A stretch of DNA of 64,000 bases, taken from contig JAGBCL010000014.1 in the NCBI GenBank assembly GCA_018110825.1, positions 1 through 64,000 on the forward strand, in the 5' to 3' direction. Source of the DNA: Oscillospiraceae bacterium. GTDB taxonomy: Bacteria > Bacillota > Clostridia > Oscillospirales > Ruminococcaceae. The notes beneath the pieces were generated by a model. The model was not told the DNA's origin. It ran no database searches and saw only the letters and a list, made by a program, of their open reading frames with translations. Of this stretch, positions 17,971-26,989 are shown piece after piece; positions within the stretch are counted from its first letter, which is position 1, and every line of letters starts with the position of its first letter. The translations under genes and the position numbers were made by a program.

Positions 17971-19110
17971 TTATTTAAACAATTCTTTAATATAATTAAA
18001 TAATTTTTCTAAAAGTGAAGGCTTATATTCAAAACGTAATGCTTCACATTTTTCCTGAGTAATTAGGTCAGTAGAAAAAATCATTTTATCATTTGAATAG
18101 AAAATAATTTTTCCTACTTTCTTTTTAGCTTCAACAGGAGCATATATAAACTTATCCAGTATAATTTCATATGAAATAGTTGTAGAATTTCCATCAATTC
18201 TTGTATACATAGGCTCTTCTAATGGTGCAATTGCTATTTGCTTTTTTGTACCTCCAACTACACTTGCAGATAGTTTTGAATAATCAAGGTCAATATTCAC
18301 TGATTCTGATACTGAAAAACCATATTCATAAAGCTTTATATGATCATTCCAATCATTAGGTGCATTCAATGTAACGCAAATTAAGAAAACACCGTCTTTT
18401 TCTGCGGCAGAAACCAAACATCTCCCTGCTTCGTCAGTGAATCCTGTTTTCACACCTATACAATGTTCGTACAAATACAATAATTTATTTGTATTTGTAA
18501 GCCATCTTTCATACGGCGGGTTTCCGAAATATGTTTTTGCTTGTTCGGTACTGCAGATTTTTTTGAACAAATTGTTTTTTAATGCTTCTCTTGTTAGCAT
18601 AGCCATATCAAATGCTGTTGAATAATGATTTTCATCATGTAAACCTGATGGGGTAACAAAATTAGTGTTTTTTAAACCTATTTCAGCAGCGCGTTTGTTC
18701 ATTAATTCAGCAAATCCATTTGTATTTTCTGCTAATAATACAGCAGTTTGATTAGCTGCATCGTTTCCGGATGGCAACATCATACCATAACAAAGAGCAA
18801 GTTTGGTTACTATATCATCTTCACATAATCCCATTGATGAGCCTTCAACCTTTATTGCTTCATTATCGACCTTAAACTCTTCTTCAAGATTTCCGCTTTC
18901 AAGAAGCAACAAAGTTGTCATTATCTTTGTTGTACTGGCCATAGGACGTTTTTGGGTTTCATTGTGAGAAGCGATTATATTACCTGAATTAGCTTCAATA
19001 AGCACATACGATTCGGCAGAAATTCCTTCCAATGAAACTGCTTTCGCATCAAATGGTAAAAAAAGCAATACTGAAATAAAAAAAACTATACTTGAAAGGA
19101 TATGTTTCAT
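17971..19110 (-). CDS. dacF: D-alanyl-D-alanine carboxypeptidase (DacF type)
   Basis: A secreted low-molecular-weight penicillin-binding protein (379 aa) trimming the terminal D-Ala from peptidoglycan stems. An N-terminal signal peptide (about 1-25) is followed by the active-site tetrad MASTTKIM (SxxK), SGNDAAN (SxN) and KTGFTDEAG (KTG), then a beta-rich C-terminal domain and an amphipathic tail ending LEKLFNYIKELFK that probably anchors it to the membrane. ATG 19110 is chosen because an upstream ATG (19122) lies in the GGAGG site itself. It is next to ytfJ and scpAB, the location of sporulation-linked dacF/dacB genes in Clostridia. Confidence 0.9.
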   Translation of the reverse strand: MKHILSSIVFFISVLLFLPFDAKAVSLEGISAESYVLIEANSGNIIASHNETQKRPMASTTKIMTTLLLLESGNLEEEFKVDNEAIKVEGSSMGLCEDDIVTKLALCYGMMLPSGNDAANQTAVLLAENTNGFAELMNKRAAEIGLKNTNFVTPSGLHDENHYSTAFDMAMLTREALKNNLFKKICSTEQAKTYFGNPPYERWLTNTNKLLYLYEHCIGVKTGFTDEAGRCLVSAAEKDGVFLICVTLNAPNDWNDHIKLYEYGFSVSESVNIDLDYSKLSASVVGGTKKQIAIAPLEEPMYTRIDGNSTTISYEIILDKFIYAPVEAKKKVGKIIFYSNDKMIFSTDLITQEKCEALRFEYKPSLLEKLFNYIKELFK

Positions 19111-19171
19111 ATAAACCTCCATACAACATATTATTCTAAAATAATAATATGGAGGCTGAAGTTAAAATATA

Positions 19172-19621
19172 TCAGAAATCAAAACCTTCTGTATTGATTT
19201 CTACTTTTTCAAGTTCAGGTTCAACGGAATTAGGAGTATCATCAATGGTTTCTTCATTCTTTTTCTTTGAGAACATTCCCTGAATTTTTGTAATGAGTTC
19301 AGGAACTGCACTTACAATAGCATTGGCCGGAGAACTACCGGAACCAAGTTCAAGAAGCTTTACTTCACCATTATTTATTACAATGAATGCAAGCGGCTGT
19401 ATTGACATACCAGCTCCACTTCCACCGCCGAAAAGTTCTTTTTCATTTTTAGAAGGAAGATCAGAACCACCTGCTGCAAATCCATATGATATCTTTGAAA
19501 CTGGTATAATAGTAATTTTATCGTCGATTTTTATAGGATCGCCGATAATGGTGTCAGCATCGGAAAGTTCATGAATTTTACCGATTGAAGAAGCGATTAA
19601 ATCTTTTACTTTTGTATCCAT
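19172..19621 (-). CDS. ytfJ: YtfJ/GerW-family sporulation protein
   Basis: A 149-aa protein of the GerW family, needed in Bacillus for full spore germination. The family core is visible: IIGDPIKIDDKITIIPVSKISYGFAAGG (parts: KITIIPVSKIS, YGFAAGG), GGGSGAGMSIQPLAF, and GEVKLLEL. The C-terminal 35 residues are charged and low complexity. It is 12 bp after the DUF2953 gene, as in many clostridial genomes, supporting a role in sporulation. Confidence 0.88.
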   Translation of the reverse strand: MDTKVKDLIASSIGKIHELSDADTIIGDPIKIDDKITIIPVSKISYGFAAGGSDLPSKNEKELFGGGSGAGMSIQPLAFIVINNGEVKLLELGSGSSPANAIVSAVPELITKIQGMFSKKKNEETIDDTPNSVEPELEKVEINTEGFDF

Positions 19622-19633
19622 AATTATTCTCCT

Positions 19634-20413
19634 TTACATTGAAACAGCTTTTTTATCAGTAGGCTGTTTCTTTTTTTTGTTACCAATAAGTTTTTTGATG
19701 TTTATTAATAAACCGAACAATATTCCGAAAGCTGCCGAAAGTATTGTTGCAGGTTTTACCGTAATTTTTGTTGATATATCATATATTGGTTCTTTAGCAT
19801 CGAAATCGCACACGATATCAACAGTTTTTATTGTTACTGTAAAAAATGTCCTGATTAGATTAATAAGATTATATACAGCTGCATTAATCCTACCATAATT
19901 CATTGCAGTATTGTAAGCATCTTCATCTGCAACTAAAAAATCAATCATTAATTCTTCAATATATATGTGTTTGAAAATATTAAGTAAATGTTTTTTAGAA
20001 ACATTCCAAATAATCTTAACTTTTTCAATTATATCAACCAGCTTGTCGATTTTATCAGAAAGCGGTTCTTTAGATTTGTCCTTCTTTTTTTCTTTATTTT
20101 TCTTTTCTTTTTCATTGTTAGCTTGTTCAGTGGGTGGTTCAGATGATACGTCATCAGTTCTATCAGGATCATCTGATAAGTCTTGTTCTGATTTGGATTG
20201 CTCTATAGAAATGGATTCTTCGTCACGGATATCTTTCTTTTTTGTTTTGGTGGATTTTTCCTTTTTTTCTTTGAAAGGAAAAATTGTAAAGCATAAATAC
20301 TTCACCTTAAATGTAAATACTCCACTCAGATAACTGATTTCTGCCTTGATTTTTATATTCAGCAGGATTGCAAATACTAGAATTATTATTGAAATCATTA
20401 TAATTGCAGTCAA
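19634..20413 (-). CDS. DUF2953 membrane protein
   Basis: A 259-aa protein with an N-terminal membrane helix (about 3-22), a highly charged Lys/Glu/Ser region (about 50-125), and a C-terminal DUF2953-like domain, VADEDAYNTAMNYGRINAA with DFDAKEPIYDISTKITVKP (partial). It ends with a hydrophobic segment (about 215-240) and a basic tail. The function is unknown; the family lies beside ytfJ in spore formers. The start is probably TTG 20413, because AAAGGATGG lies six bases upstream; the first ATG is five codons later. Confidence 0.75.
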   Translation of the reverse strand: MTAIIMISIIILVFAILLNIKIKAEISYLSGVFTFKVKYLCFTIFPFKEKKEKSTKTKKKDIRDEESISIEQSKSEQDLSDDPDRTDDVSSEPPTEQANNEKEKKNKEKKKDKSKEPLSDKIDKLVDIIEKVKIIWNVSKKHLLNIFKHIYIEELMIDFLVADEDAYNTAMNYGRINAAVYNLINLIRTFFTVTIKTVDIVCDFDAKEPIYDISTKITVKPATILSAAFGILFGLLINIKKLIGNKKKKQPTDKKAVSM

Positions 20414-20455
20414 TATTTACCATCCTTTCTGAATTGAATTCATTAATTACAGTGA

Positions 20456-21013
20456 TTATTTATCTTTGGAAATAAGAATTTCATCAAAAGTTACCTGCCC
20501 TTCGGAATTAGGGAGTGCAGGCATATCATCAAGTGATGAAAGTTGAAAACATCTTAAAAAAGCTGGAGTTGTTTTATAGGCAATAGGTTTACCAGGAACG
20601 TCAAGTCTTCCGGCTTCTTCGAGAAGATTTTTTTCTACAAGTGAGTTTACAACACTCGAACTATCTACACCTCTGATGTGCTCAATAAAACCTTTTGTAA
20701 CAGGTTGATTATAAGCAATAATTGTAAGTACTTCCATTGCAGCTGGAGATAGTGGTGTGTTTTTCTTTGACTCCATAGCTGCACGTATATATTCAATATA
20801 ATCTGCTTTTGCAGCAAGCTGATAGCATGAACCTAATTTTAGTACAGTTAATGCACTTTCTGATGACTCATATCTGTCCATAAGAAGCTGTATAAGCTTT
20901 ACTAAAGTTTCATGTTCTATACCTGCCGCAGCAGAAAGCTTTTCAGCTTCAATCGGTTCGCCATGAGCAAAAAGAATTGCTTCTATTACAGAAACGCCTT
21001 CATTTATTTTCAT
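20456..21013 (-). CDS. scpB: Segregation and condensation protein B
   Basis: A winged-helix kleisin-interacting subunit (185 aa) of the SMC-ScpAB condensin. Motifs: EAILFAHGEPIEAEKL at the N-terminus, LSPAAMEVLTIIAYNQPVTK (partial: AAMEVLTIIAYNQP), IRGVDSSSVV and GRLDVPGKPIAYKTT. The length is normal. Its start overlaps the end of scpA by 4 bp (coupled translation), and GGAGG precedes the ATG. Confidence 0.94.
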   Translation of the reverse strand: MKINEGVSVIEAILFAHGEPIEAEKLSAAAGIEHETLVKLIQLLMDRYESSESALTVLKLGSCYQLAAKADYIEYIRAAMESKKNTPLSPAAMEVLTIIAYNQPVTKGFIEHIRGVDSSSVVNSLVEKNLLEEAGRLDVPGKPIAYKTTPAFLRCFQLSSLDDMPALPNSEGQVTFDEILISKDK

Positions 21014-21756
21014 TGGTAAGATACCTCCGTATCGGTAAGTTCTGTTGTATCAGCTGTTCTACGATTTTTATTGAATGTAATAATCGTATTATCATCATTC
21101 AGCCATATTCTTCCCGATTTAGTAAGTTCCAATATTGCGAGAAATGTTGCTACACGCTCGGAACGATTTGTCATTCCATCGAAAAGTCCGTCCATCATAC
21201 AGCTTCCTGATTTGTACAGATGACGAAGAACGTAGATGATTTTTGAAGTAACTGAAACAATTTTCTTTTTTACTATTGTATTAAATGCTTCAGTTCTGAT
21301 TTTTTCGTTTTGTGGTTTAATCTGTATTTTAAGATAAGCATCAAGAAGTTCCTGAGGTTCGTGAGTTAGTGTATAGGTATTGTCAAACTCTATTTTCAGA
21401 GGCTTTCTTATGGCATTAACGTTTCCTATATAACGGTCTTTCATTAACTCAGCAGCTTTTTTACAGAGAGAATACTCAATAAGTCTGCCTTGAAGTTCCT
21501 TTTTAAGCTGTTCAGCTTCTTCGTGTTGAGGGAGAAGTGAAACAGTCTTGATATAGACAAGACGTGCAGCCATTTCCAGAAACTCCCCTGCTATTTCCAT
21601 ATTCTGCTCAGACATTCTGTCAATATATTCCATATATTGATCAAGCAGGGTGACAATCGGAATATCATTGATATTAAGTTTATGCTTTGAAATCAGATGC
21701 AGAAGCAGATCAAGTGGTCCTTCAAAGATTTCAAGCTTAAACGACATTTGTTCCAT
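21010..21756 (-). CDS. scpA: Segregation and condensation protein A (kleisin)
   Basis: The kleisin subunit of bacterial condensin (248 aa). The N-terminal SMC-neck-binding part has FEGPLDLLLHLISKHKLNI, and LEMAARLVYIKTVSLLP follows. The C-terminal winged helix shows FLAILELTKSGRIWL. It lies directly upstream of scpB, with which it overlaps, and 15 bp after the M50 protease gene. Together these proteins organise chromosome arms with SMC. Confidence 0.93.
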   Translation of the reverse strand: MEQMSFKLEIFEGPLDLLLHLISKHKLNINDIPIVTLLDQYMEYIDRMSEQNMEIAGEFLEMAARLVYIKTVSLLPQHEEAEQLKKELQGRLIEYSLCKKAAELMKDRYIGNVNAIRKPLKIEFDNTYTLTHEPQELLDAYLKIQIKPQNEKIRTEAFNTIVKKKIVSVTSKIIYVLRHLYKSGSCMMDGLFDGMTNRSERVATFLAILELTKSGRIWLNDDNTIITFNKNRRTADTTELTDTEVSYQ

Positions 21757-21771
21757 TTAATTTACTCCAAA

Positions 21772-22407
21772 TCATATAAATAGCATATCTATCCAACCTG
21801 ATAGAAAATTCATAGTTTCAAGTGCTTTTACTTGCAGAAAAGCAAGTGGTGTATCAAGCAAGCCCAGCCATATTATTGCAAAAAGGATAATGAAAATAAC
21901 ATTTTCATATTTCATAACCTTAAAATAAAGTTTTTCAGGCAGGATTAACAGTAAAATTCTTGAGCCATCAAGCGGTGGTACGGGAAGAAGGTTGAAAACG
22001 GCTAACCCAACATTGATAAGCATTGCATTTATACATATTATCGAAAGTTCTTCACTTGTTTCGGTGTACAAAAGAATTTTGGACAGAATCATTGAAATAT
22101 AAGCAAGTATAAGGTTTGAAACAGGACCAGCTAAAGATGAAAGTGCCATTCCCAGCTTACGCTTCTTGAAATTGTTGGGATTAATCGGTACAGGCTTTGC
22201 CCAACCGAAACCAGCAAAAAGCATAAGGATTGTTCCGAATAAATCAAGGTGTTTTACTGGATTAAGCGTAATTCTTCCCTGCTTTTCTGCTGTATCGTCA
22301 CCAAGCCATTTTGCCACGAGTGCATGAGCACATTCATGAATCGGAAATGCAATAAGCAAAATTATTCCGTGGATAAGGATTTCGGTTATTCGTTCGGTAG
22401 AGAACAT
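21772..22407 (-). CDS. Site-2-protease-type M50 membrane metallopeptidase
   Basis: A 211-aa intramembrane zinc protease of the YwhC/rhomboid-like M50 branch. The zinc motif HECAH lies in the first membrane helix (AFPIHECAHALVAKW). A second motif, NLLPVPPLDGSRIL with the metal-binding Asp, lies near residue 145. Four to five hydrophobic segments are visible. Its substrate is unknown. It is the first gene of the scpAB cluster, and AAAGGGG lies somewhat far (about 14 bp) upstream of the ATG. Confidence 0.88.
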   Translation of the reverse strand: MFSTERITEILIHGIILLIAFPIHECAHALVAKWLGDDTAEKQGRITLNPVKHLDLFGTILMLFAGFGWAKPVPINPNNFKKRKLGMALSSLAGPVSNLILAYISMILSKILLYTETSEELSIICINAMLINVGLAVFNLLPVPPLDGSRILLLILPEKLYFKVMKYENVIFIILFAIIWLGLLDTPLAFLQVKALETMNFLSGWIDMLFI

Positions 22408-22551
22408 AATTAAATATGTATGCCCCTTTCGGATATAATTACAATCATATTTAATATACCATATTCCTCACAAAATTACAAGGACAATTCTCAATTTTTA
22501 GCCGTATTTCCAAAAATAATTTGAATTTTCAAACTTTTTTTCAAAAAAGGC

Positions 22552-22580
22552 TTGCAATTAGGAAAGTTTTGTGATAAAAT
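22552..22580 (+). promoter_or_regulatory. sigma-A promoter of rpmB
   Basis: TTGCAA (22552-22557), 17 bp, TAAAAT (22575-22580) with an extended TGA before the -10. It lies 46 bp upstream of the rpmB ATG. Confidence 0.75.
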
Positions 22581-22626
22581 AGTAGCGTTGACTTTATAAA
22601 TGATATTGAAAAGGAGGTGTAACCCC

Positions 22627-22815
22627 ATGGCAAAGTGCGATATTTGCGGAAAGGGTGTTACTTTCGGTATAAAGGTTTCCCACTCACATCACCGTTCCAA
22701 CAGAACTTGGAAGCCAAACGTTAAGCGTGTAAAGGCTATTGTAAACGGTACTCCTAAGCATATCTATGTATGCACAAGATGTCTCCGTTCCGGCAAGGTT
22801 ACAAGAGCTGTGTAA
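22627..22815 (+). CDS. rpmB: 50S ribosomal protein L28
   Basis: L28 (62 aa), a component of the large ribosomal subunit. It starts MAKCDICGKGVTFG and contains SHSHHRSNRTWKPNVKRV and VCTRCLRSGKV. The two CxxC pairs mark the zinc-binding form. ATG 22627 is preceded by AAGGAGGTG. The gene is monocistronic, between its own promoter and a terminator at 22837-22873, as in many Firmicutes. Confidence 0.96.
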   Translation: MAKCDICGKGVTFGIKVSHSHHRSNRTWKPNVKRVKAIVNGTPKHIYVCTRCLRSGKVTRAV

Positions 22816-22836
22816 TTTACCGTATATGTACACAAC

Positions 22837-22873
22837 AAACGGCACTGATTTTCAGTTGCCGTTTTTCTTTTTG
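22837..22873 (+). terminator. rho-independent terminator of rpmB
   Basis: An AAACGGCACTGA stem pairs (with one bulge) with TCAGTTGCCGTTT around a TT loop and is followed by a T-rich run (TTTTTCTTTTTG). Confidence 0.85.
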
Positions 22874-22900
22874 TGTGCTCCCCTGCTCTTTATAAAAGTT

Positions 22901-22927
22901 TGACCCGAGAATTTGTTTCTCGGGTCA
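22901..22927 (-). terminator. terminator of the GH5 gene
   Basis: TGACCCGAGA and TCTCGGGTCA form a perfect ten-base stem 11 bp past the minus-strand GH5 stop codon at 22938. The minus-strand continuation (AACTTTTATAAAG) is moderately T-rich. Confidence 0.75.
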
Positions 22928-22937
22928 TTTTAGTTAT

Positions 22938-24965
22938 TTATTTTACATCAGAAAGCGTAATACCATTTTCACCAAGCGGAATTTCGTGGTCAAGACCAAC
23001 AAATTTGCCGTTCTGCTGCCAGAGAACTTCCTTTACAAAGGCATATTTGTCCTCGTCCCAGGTTGTGAAGTCATCAAGAACAAGTCCGCCTGTGTCGCCT
23101 GAGTTGGAATTGAAGCACCAGAATGTATGGTTAATTTTATTTTCCTTGATAAGCTGACGGAGGTATGTCATCCACTTGAGGTTAGGGTCACGCATAAAGC
23201 CGCCCCACTCGCCTATCAACAATGGTGCGATGTCCTGTTCTTGAATGTAAAACCAGTTATCGTACCAACAATCTTCGTACAAGCTGTCAAAAGTATATCC
23301 TCCCTTGAACCAAGGCTGTTCGTATACAGTTGGACCATAATCATGCGGTGAATAAACAAGCTTATTCTGATATTTGCCGAGGTCAACAGGATTATCCTTT
23401 ACGCCACGGAGGTTACCGCCCCACCAGGTACAATAATAGTCACCCATATTTGTTGAGGAGAAGTCACCATTGGATTTTATATCAATCGGGTAGATTTCGA
23501 TACCCTCTACCATTACAAGAACATTAGGATTCTTGCTAAGCACGGCATTTGCTGCCTTTTCAGCAATATATTTCCAGTTATCAGAGTCCTTTGAGTCGTC
23601 CCATTTAGCTCTCGGAGATTCGTTTGCTTTTCCGTGAGGTTCGTTTTTCAAATCGTAGGCAATAATTGTGTCGTCATTTTTATAGCGTGCGGACATCCAT
23701 GAAAGTGAATCAAGGAAGTCCTGTTCGGATATATTGCCTTCTGACCATATTGGTTTCATATGACCCATGGCGTCAGTTTTTGCACTGTGAATGTCAATCA
23801 TAATCTTGATACCGTTTGCACGACACTGACCTACTACATAGTCAAAAATTTCAAGGCTGTTCATACCGACCAGATAGGAATTGGTTGCCTGATTGAAATT
23901 TGCATTTGGATAATTTCCGTTAGACCAATTTTTGATTAGTTCGGTTGAAATCGGAATTCTAAGCAGATTAAATCCTCTGTCAGCAATTGCGGAAATAGAT
24001 GTGTTTAGGTCACATGCCCAAAGTCCGTCAAAAGTGTTTGTGCCTGTGTTGTATCCAAACCAGTTGATGCCTGTAAGCCAAACTTCCTTGCCGTTTTTGT
24101 CAATAATTTTGTTTCCGTCAGTATAGAGCCAGTCATCCGTTGTTGGCTCAGGTACATCCTTTGCCTGCTTGATTTCGGGATTATTGTTTCCGACTGTGCC
24201 GTTGTTGGAATTGTTATTATTTGGGTTATTAGCAGAAGAACCTTCAACGGTTTTTGTACCGTATTTAACTGTTGAATCGGAAGCATTAATATTTCCTGCA
24301 TTGCACAGAATCATACCAAATGTCCCCTCGCTTCCACAATCAATTTTTGAATTGTGTTCAACAGGAGTAACTGTAAGTGTTCCGCCATTTACAGAAATTT
24401 CACAATTCCAGAACTGGTCTACAGACACACCAGAAGCTGCTTTGATTGTTACTGTCCAGCTACCGATTGACTTATCAGAATCATTTTTGACTGTACCATC
24501 AACTTGAGTAAATTTATTACTTCCATTTTCCCAACTGTTTGAGGTATTAAGCATAAGTGAAACGTCACTGCTTGATGATTGAGTTTCGGAAGAAACAGGT
24601 TTATTATCTGATTTTTGATCTTTTTCTTCTTTATTTGATGTTGTTGATTCAGTTATAGCTTCAGTTTCAGTAGTTGTTTCTGAAACTGATTCTACTATAT
24701 TGGTTTCAGGTGTATGCTCAGCACCTACAGCCTTATTACCGCCATAAGGGTCATAATTATCTGCAAAAGGGTCATAGCCCTCACCAAAAAAATCAACAGT
24801 TTCTGTTTCAGAGTTTCCGATTGTTTCTGAAATCCCTGTTTCTGATGTCTTTGTATTTGAGATAGTTGTATCTGAGATGATTGATTCTGTATTGGATTTA
24901 CCGCAGGCAGAACATGTTGTAAAAATCATTACTGCTGATAAAAGCAATGCTAATCTTTTTTTCAT
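22938..24965 (-). CDS. GH5 endoglucanase-like lipoprotein with a CBM2-like module
   Basis: A 675-aa surface glycoside hydrolase. An N-terminal signal peptide ends in a cysteine cluster (TTCSACGKS; Cys21 could be lipid-anchored, though the lipobox is not canonical). A Ser/Thr/Glu-rich linker (about 24-133) follows, then a beta-rich module (about 135-240) whose [21 protein letters not shown] and [11 protein letters not shown] resemble CBM2-type cellulose-binding domains, an Asn-rich linker (241-265), and a GH5 catalytic domain (about 278-655). The acid/base is Glu442 (KNEPHG) and the nucleophile Glu586 (IGEWGG). [11 protein letters not shown] and DGLWACD suggest subfamily GH5_1 and beta-1,4-glucan hydrolysis. 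It is the last gene after a D,D-carboxypeptidase and ung, 17 bp from ung. Confidence 0.87.
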   Translation of the reverse strand: MKKRLALLLSAVMIFTTCSACGKSNTESIISDTTISNTKTSETGISETIGNSETETVDFFGEGYDPFADNYDPYGGNKAVGAEHTPETNIVESVSETTTETEAITESTTSNKEEKDQKSDNKPVSSETQSSSSDVSLMLNTSNSWENGSNKFTQVDGTVKNDSDKSIGSWTVTIKAASGVSVDQFWNCEISVNGGTLTVTPVEHNSKIDCGSEGTFGMILCNAGNINASDSTVKYGTKTVEGSSANNPNNNNSNNGTVGNNNPEIKQAKDVPEPTTDDWLYTDGNKIIDKNGKEVWLTGINWFGYNTGTNTFDGLWACDLNTSISAIADRGFNLLRIPISTELIKNWSNGNYPNANFNQATNSYLVGMNSLEIFDYVVGQCRANGIKIMIDIHSAKTDAMGHMKPIWSEGNISEQDFLDSLSWMSARYKNDDTIIAYDLKNEPHGKANESPRAKWDDSKDSDNWKYIAEKAANAVLSKNPNVLVMVEGIEIYPIDIKSNGDFSSTNMGDYYCTWWGGNLRGVKDNPVDLGKYQNKLVYSPHDYGPTVYEQPWFKGGYTFDSLYEDCWYDNWFYIQEQDIAPLLIGEWGGFMRDPNLKWMTYLRQLIKENKINHTFWCFNSNSGDTGGLVLDDFTTWDEDKYAFVKEVLWQQNGKFVGLDHEIPLGENGITLSDVK

Positions 24966-24982
24966 GATGTATTCTCCTTTTG

Positions 24983-25651
24983 TTAGTCAATTTTCCAATC
25001 TATTGGTGTAATTCCTTGGGATATAAGGAAATCATTTGTTTTAGAAAAATGCTTACAGCCGAAAAAACCATTGAATGCTGATAATGGACTAGGATGTGCG
25101 GCTTGCAAAATAAGATGATTTGGATTTGTTATAAGTTTCATTTTTTGTTTGGCATTATTACCCCAAAGTAAATAAACTATTGGTTGTTCACGATTATTGA
25201 GAAGTTCAATCACTTTATCCGTAAATATTTCCCATCCCATATTACGATGTGAGTTGGCTTGTCCACCTCTTACAGTTAGAACAGTATTCATCATAAGTAC
25301 ACCGTTATCGGCCCATTTTTTTAAATACCCATGGTTTGCTGGCGGTATACCAAGGTCAGAATATAATTCCTTATACATATTCTGCAATGATGGCGGGATT
25401 GCTACTCCTTTTTGGACAGAGAAGCAAAGTCCATGCGCTTGTCCTGGACCGTGATAAGGGTCCTGTCCTATAATTACAGCTTTTACGTCTGAAAACGATG
25501 TGTATTTTAATGCGTTGAATATGTCATACATGTTGGGATATACTTGATATGTAAAATATTCTTTTTTGAGAAATTCACGTAGTTTAAGGTAATATTCCTT
25601 TTTAAATTCGTCTTTAAGAAGGTCATCCCATTCGTTGCCTATATTAACCAT
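24983..25651 (-). CDS. ung: Uracil-DNA glycosylase (family 1)
   Basis: This base-excision repair enzyme removes uracil from DNA (222 aa). Family 1 motifs are complete: the water-activating [41 protein letters not shown] and the leucine-loop motif [16 protein letters not shown] 25651 directly abuts the stop codon of the upstream D,D-carboxypeptidase, with GGAAGG upstream. Confidence 0.96.
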   Translation of the reverse strand: MVNIGNEWDDLLKDEFKKEYYLKLREFLKKEYFTYQVYPNMYDIFNALKYTSFSDVKAVIIGQDPYHGPGQAHGLCFSVQKGVAIPPSLQNMYKELYSDLGIPPANHGYLKKWADNGVLMMNTVLTVRGGQANSHRNMGWEIFTDKVIELLNNREQPIVYLLWGNNAKQKMKLITNPNHLILQAAHPSPLSAFNGFFGCKHFSKTNDFLISQGITPIDWKID

Positions 25652-26803
25652 TTATATACCTTCCTTATTTCTTATTTGTACAAATGCTGCGTCAAGAAGT
25701 GCAATTGTATCATTCCATCTGATTGCAGAAGTTTCTGCACCGAATACAATACATACAACATCGTGTTCAAAGCGTTCTGCTGTAGCTACAACACAGTAAC
25801 CGGATTGATCTGTCATACCTGTTTTAAGTCCGTTAGCGTACATATAATAACAATCGCTGTATTCATGTAATAGTAAATTTGAGTTTTCCCAGGAAACTTC
25901 TTCGCCTGATTCGAAGATTGCATATTTGTTTGTTTTCCCTGCTGATTCCATAAGAAGCGGTTTCTGACGGGCATATAGTGTTATTTTCAACATGTCGAGG
26001 ACTGTTGTATAATGGTTGTCATCATGAAAACCGTCAGGGACTGTGAAATGTGTATTTTCCGCGCCTATGTACATAGCTGCCCTATTCATTTCATCAACAA
26101 AGGTTTGCACGGCCTTTTCAGTTGTAATCATGTCATTTCCGGCAATAACACGTCCTACGTTTGCAGCTGCAACATAAGAAGCATCATTTCCCGAAGGAAG
26201 CATAATTGCATCAATCATGGTAGGAAGGTCAAGAATACTTCCTTTATTTACATATGCAAGACTTGAGCCAGGATTTACCATATCAAGCTCATCACCTGCG
26301 GTAAACTTAAAATCATCTGCAACATTATCAAGAATTACAGCTGAGGTCAGAATTTTAGTTGTACTTGCCGGGAAACATTTCTGATCGGCATTTTTTGCAT
26401 AAAGCACTTCGTCAGCAGTTATGTCATATACAATTGCGTATTCTGAACGGATAATCATATCAATAGGATATGTACTTTTAAGTCTTGGCTGTGTAATATT
26501 GTACTTTAAAAGAGATTTATCAATTTCTACATCATCAAGATTAACAACTGCATCTACATCTTCCGTCTCTTCCAGTAAATCATTGTTAATTTCATTTTCT
26601 TCTTTAATTTGATAATAATTTTCAGCATTTACGCTTAATGGACGTTCTAATGATTTGTTGAACTGTATAACTCCTATTACAGTTCCAACAATTAAAACAA
26701 TAGCTAAAGCAGCTCTGACGCGTGCATAAAAAATTCTTTTCTGACGTTTTTTATGTGCTTTTACAATAGGAGTTCCTTTTGAGGAACGTGATTTTTTTTT
26801 CAT
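25652..26803 (-). CDS. D-alanyl-D-alanine carboxypeptidase, membrane-anchored
   Basis: A 383-aa serine peptidase of the S11 family. It has a basic cytosolic N-terminus (KKKSRSSKG...KKRQKR), a membrane helix (about 30-50), an acidic spacer, and the catalytic domain with PASTTKIL (SxxK), PSGNDASY (SxN) and LKTGMTDQSG (KTG). It lacks the long C-terminal domain of the other two paralogues here. ATG 26803 is chosen over an upstream ATG at 26872 because GAAAGGTG precedes it and the promoter at 26844-26872 would lie inside the longer version. Confidence 0.87.
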   Translation of the reverse strand: MKKKSRSSKGTPIVKAHKKRQKRIFYARVRAALAIVLIVGTVIGVIQFNKSLERPLSVNAENYYQIKEENEINNDLLEETEDVDAVVNLDDVEIDKSLLKYNITQPRLKSTYPIDMIIRSEYAIVYDITADEVLYAKNADQKCFPASTTKILTSAVILDNVADDFKFTAGDELDMVNPGSSLAYVNKGSILDLPTMIDAIMLPSGNDASYVAAANVGRVIAGNDMITTEKAVQTFVDEMNRAAMYIGAENTHFTVPDGFHDDNHYTTVLDMLKITLYARQKPLLMESAGKTNKYAIFESGEEVSWENSNLLLHEYSDCYYMYANGLKTGMTDQSGYCVVATAERFEHDVVCIVFGAETSAIRWNDTIALLDAAFVQIRNKEGI

Positions 26804-26843
26804 AAAAACATAGCACCTTTCAAAACCATACATATTTAATAAT

Positions 26844-26872
26844 ATTTTATCATATATTTTCTTCCATTTCAA
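26844..26872 (-). promoter_or_regulatory. sigma-A promoter of the carboxypeptidase-ung-GH5 operon
   Basis: On the minus strand TTGAAA (26872-26867), 17 bp, TAAAAT (26849-26844), with an extended TGA before the -10. It lies about 40 bp before the ATG at 26803. Confidence 0.7.
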
Positions 26873-26925
26873 GAGAATTTTTTGTTATATATAATTATTA
26901 TGGCATCAATTAAGAATCAAATTAA

Positions 26926-26954
26926 TTGACAATGACAATAATTTGTGTTAATAT
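26926..26954 (+). promoter_or_regulatory. sigma-A promoter of the Ca/Na exchanger operon
   Basis: TTGACA (26926-26931), 17 bp, TAATAT (26949-26954), with TGT as the extended -10 element. The coding start follows 36 bp downstream. Confidence 0.7.
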
Positions 26955-26989
26955 AATTTTTATAAATATTTTAGAAAGAAGTTGAAAAA

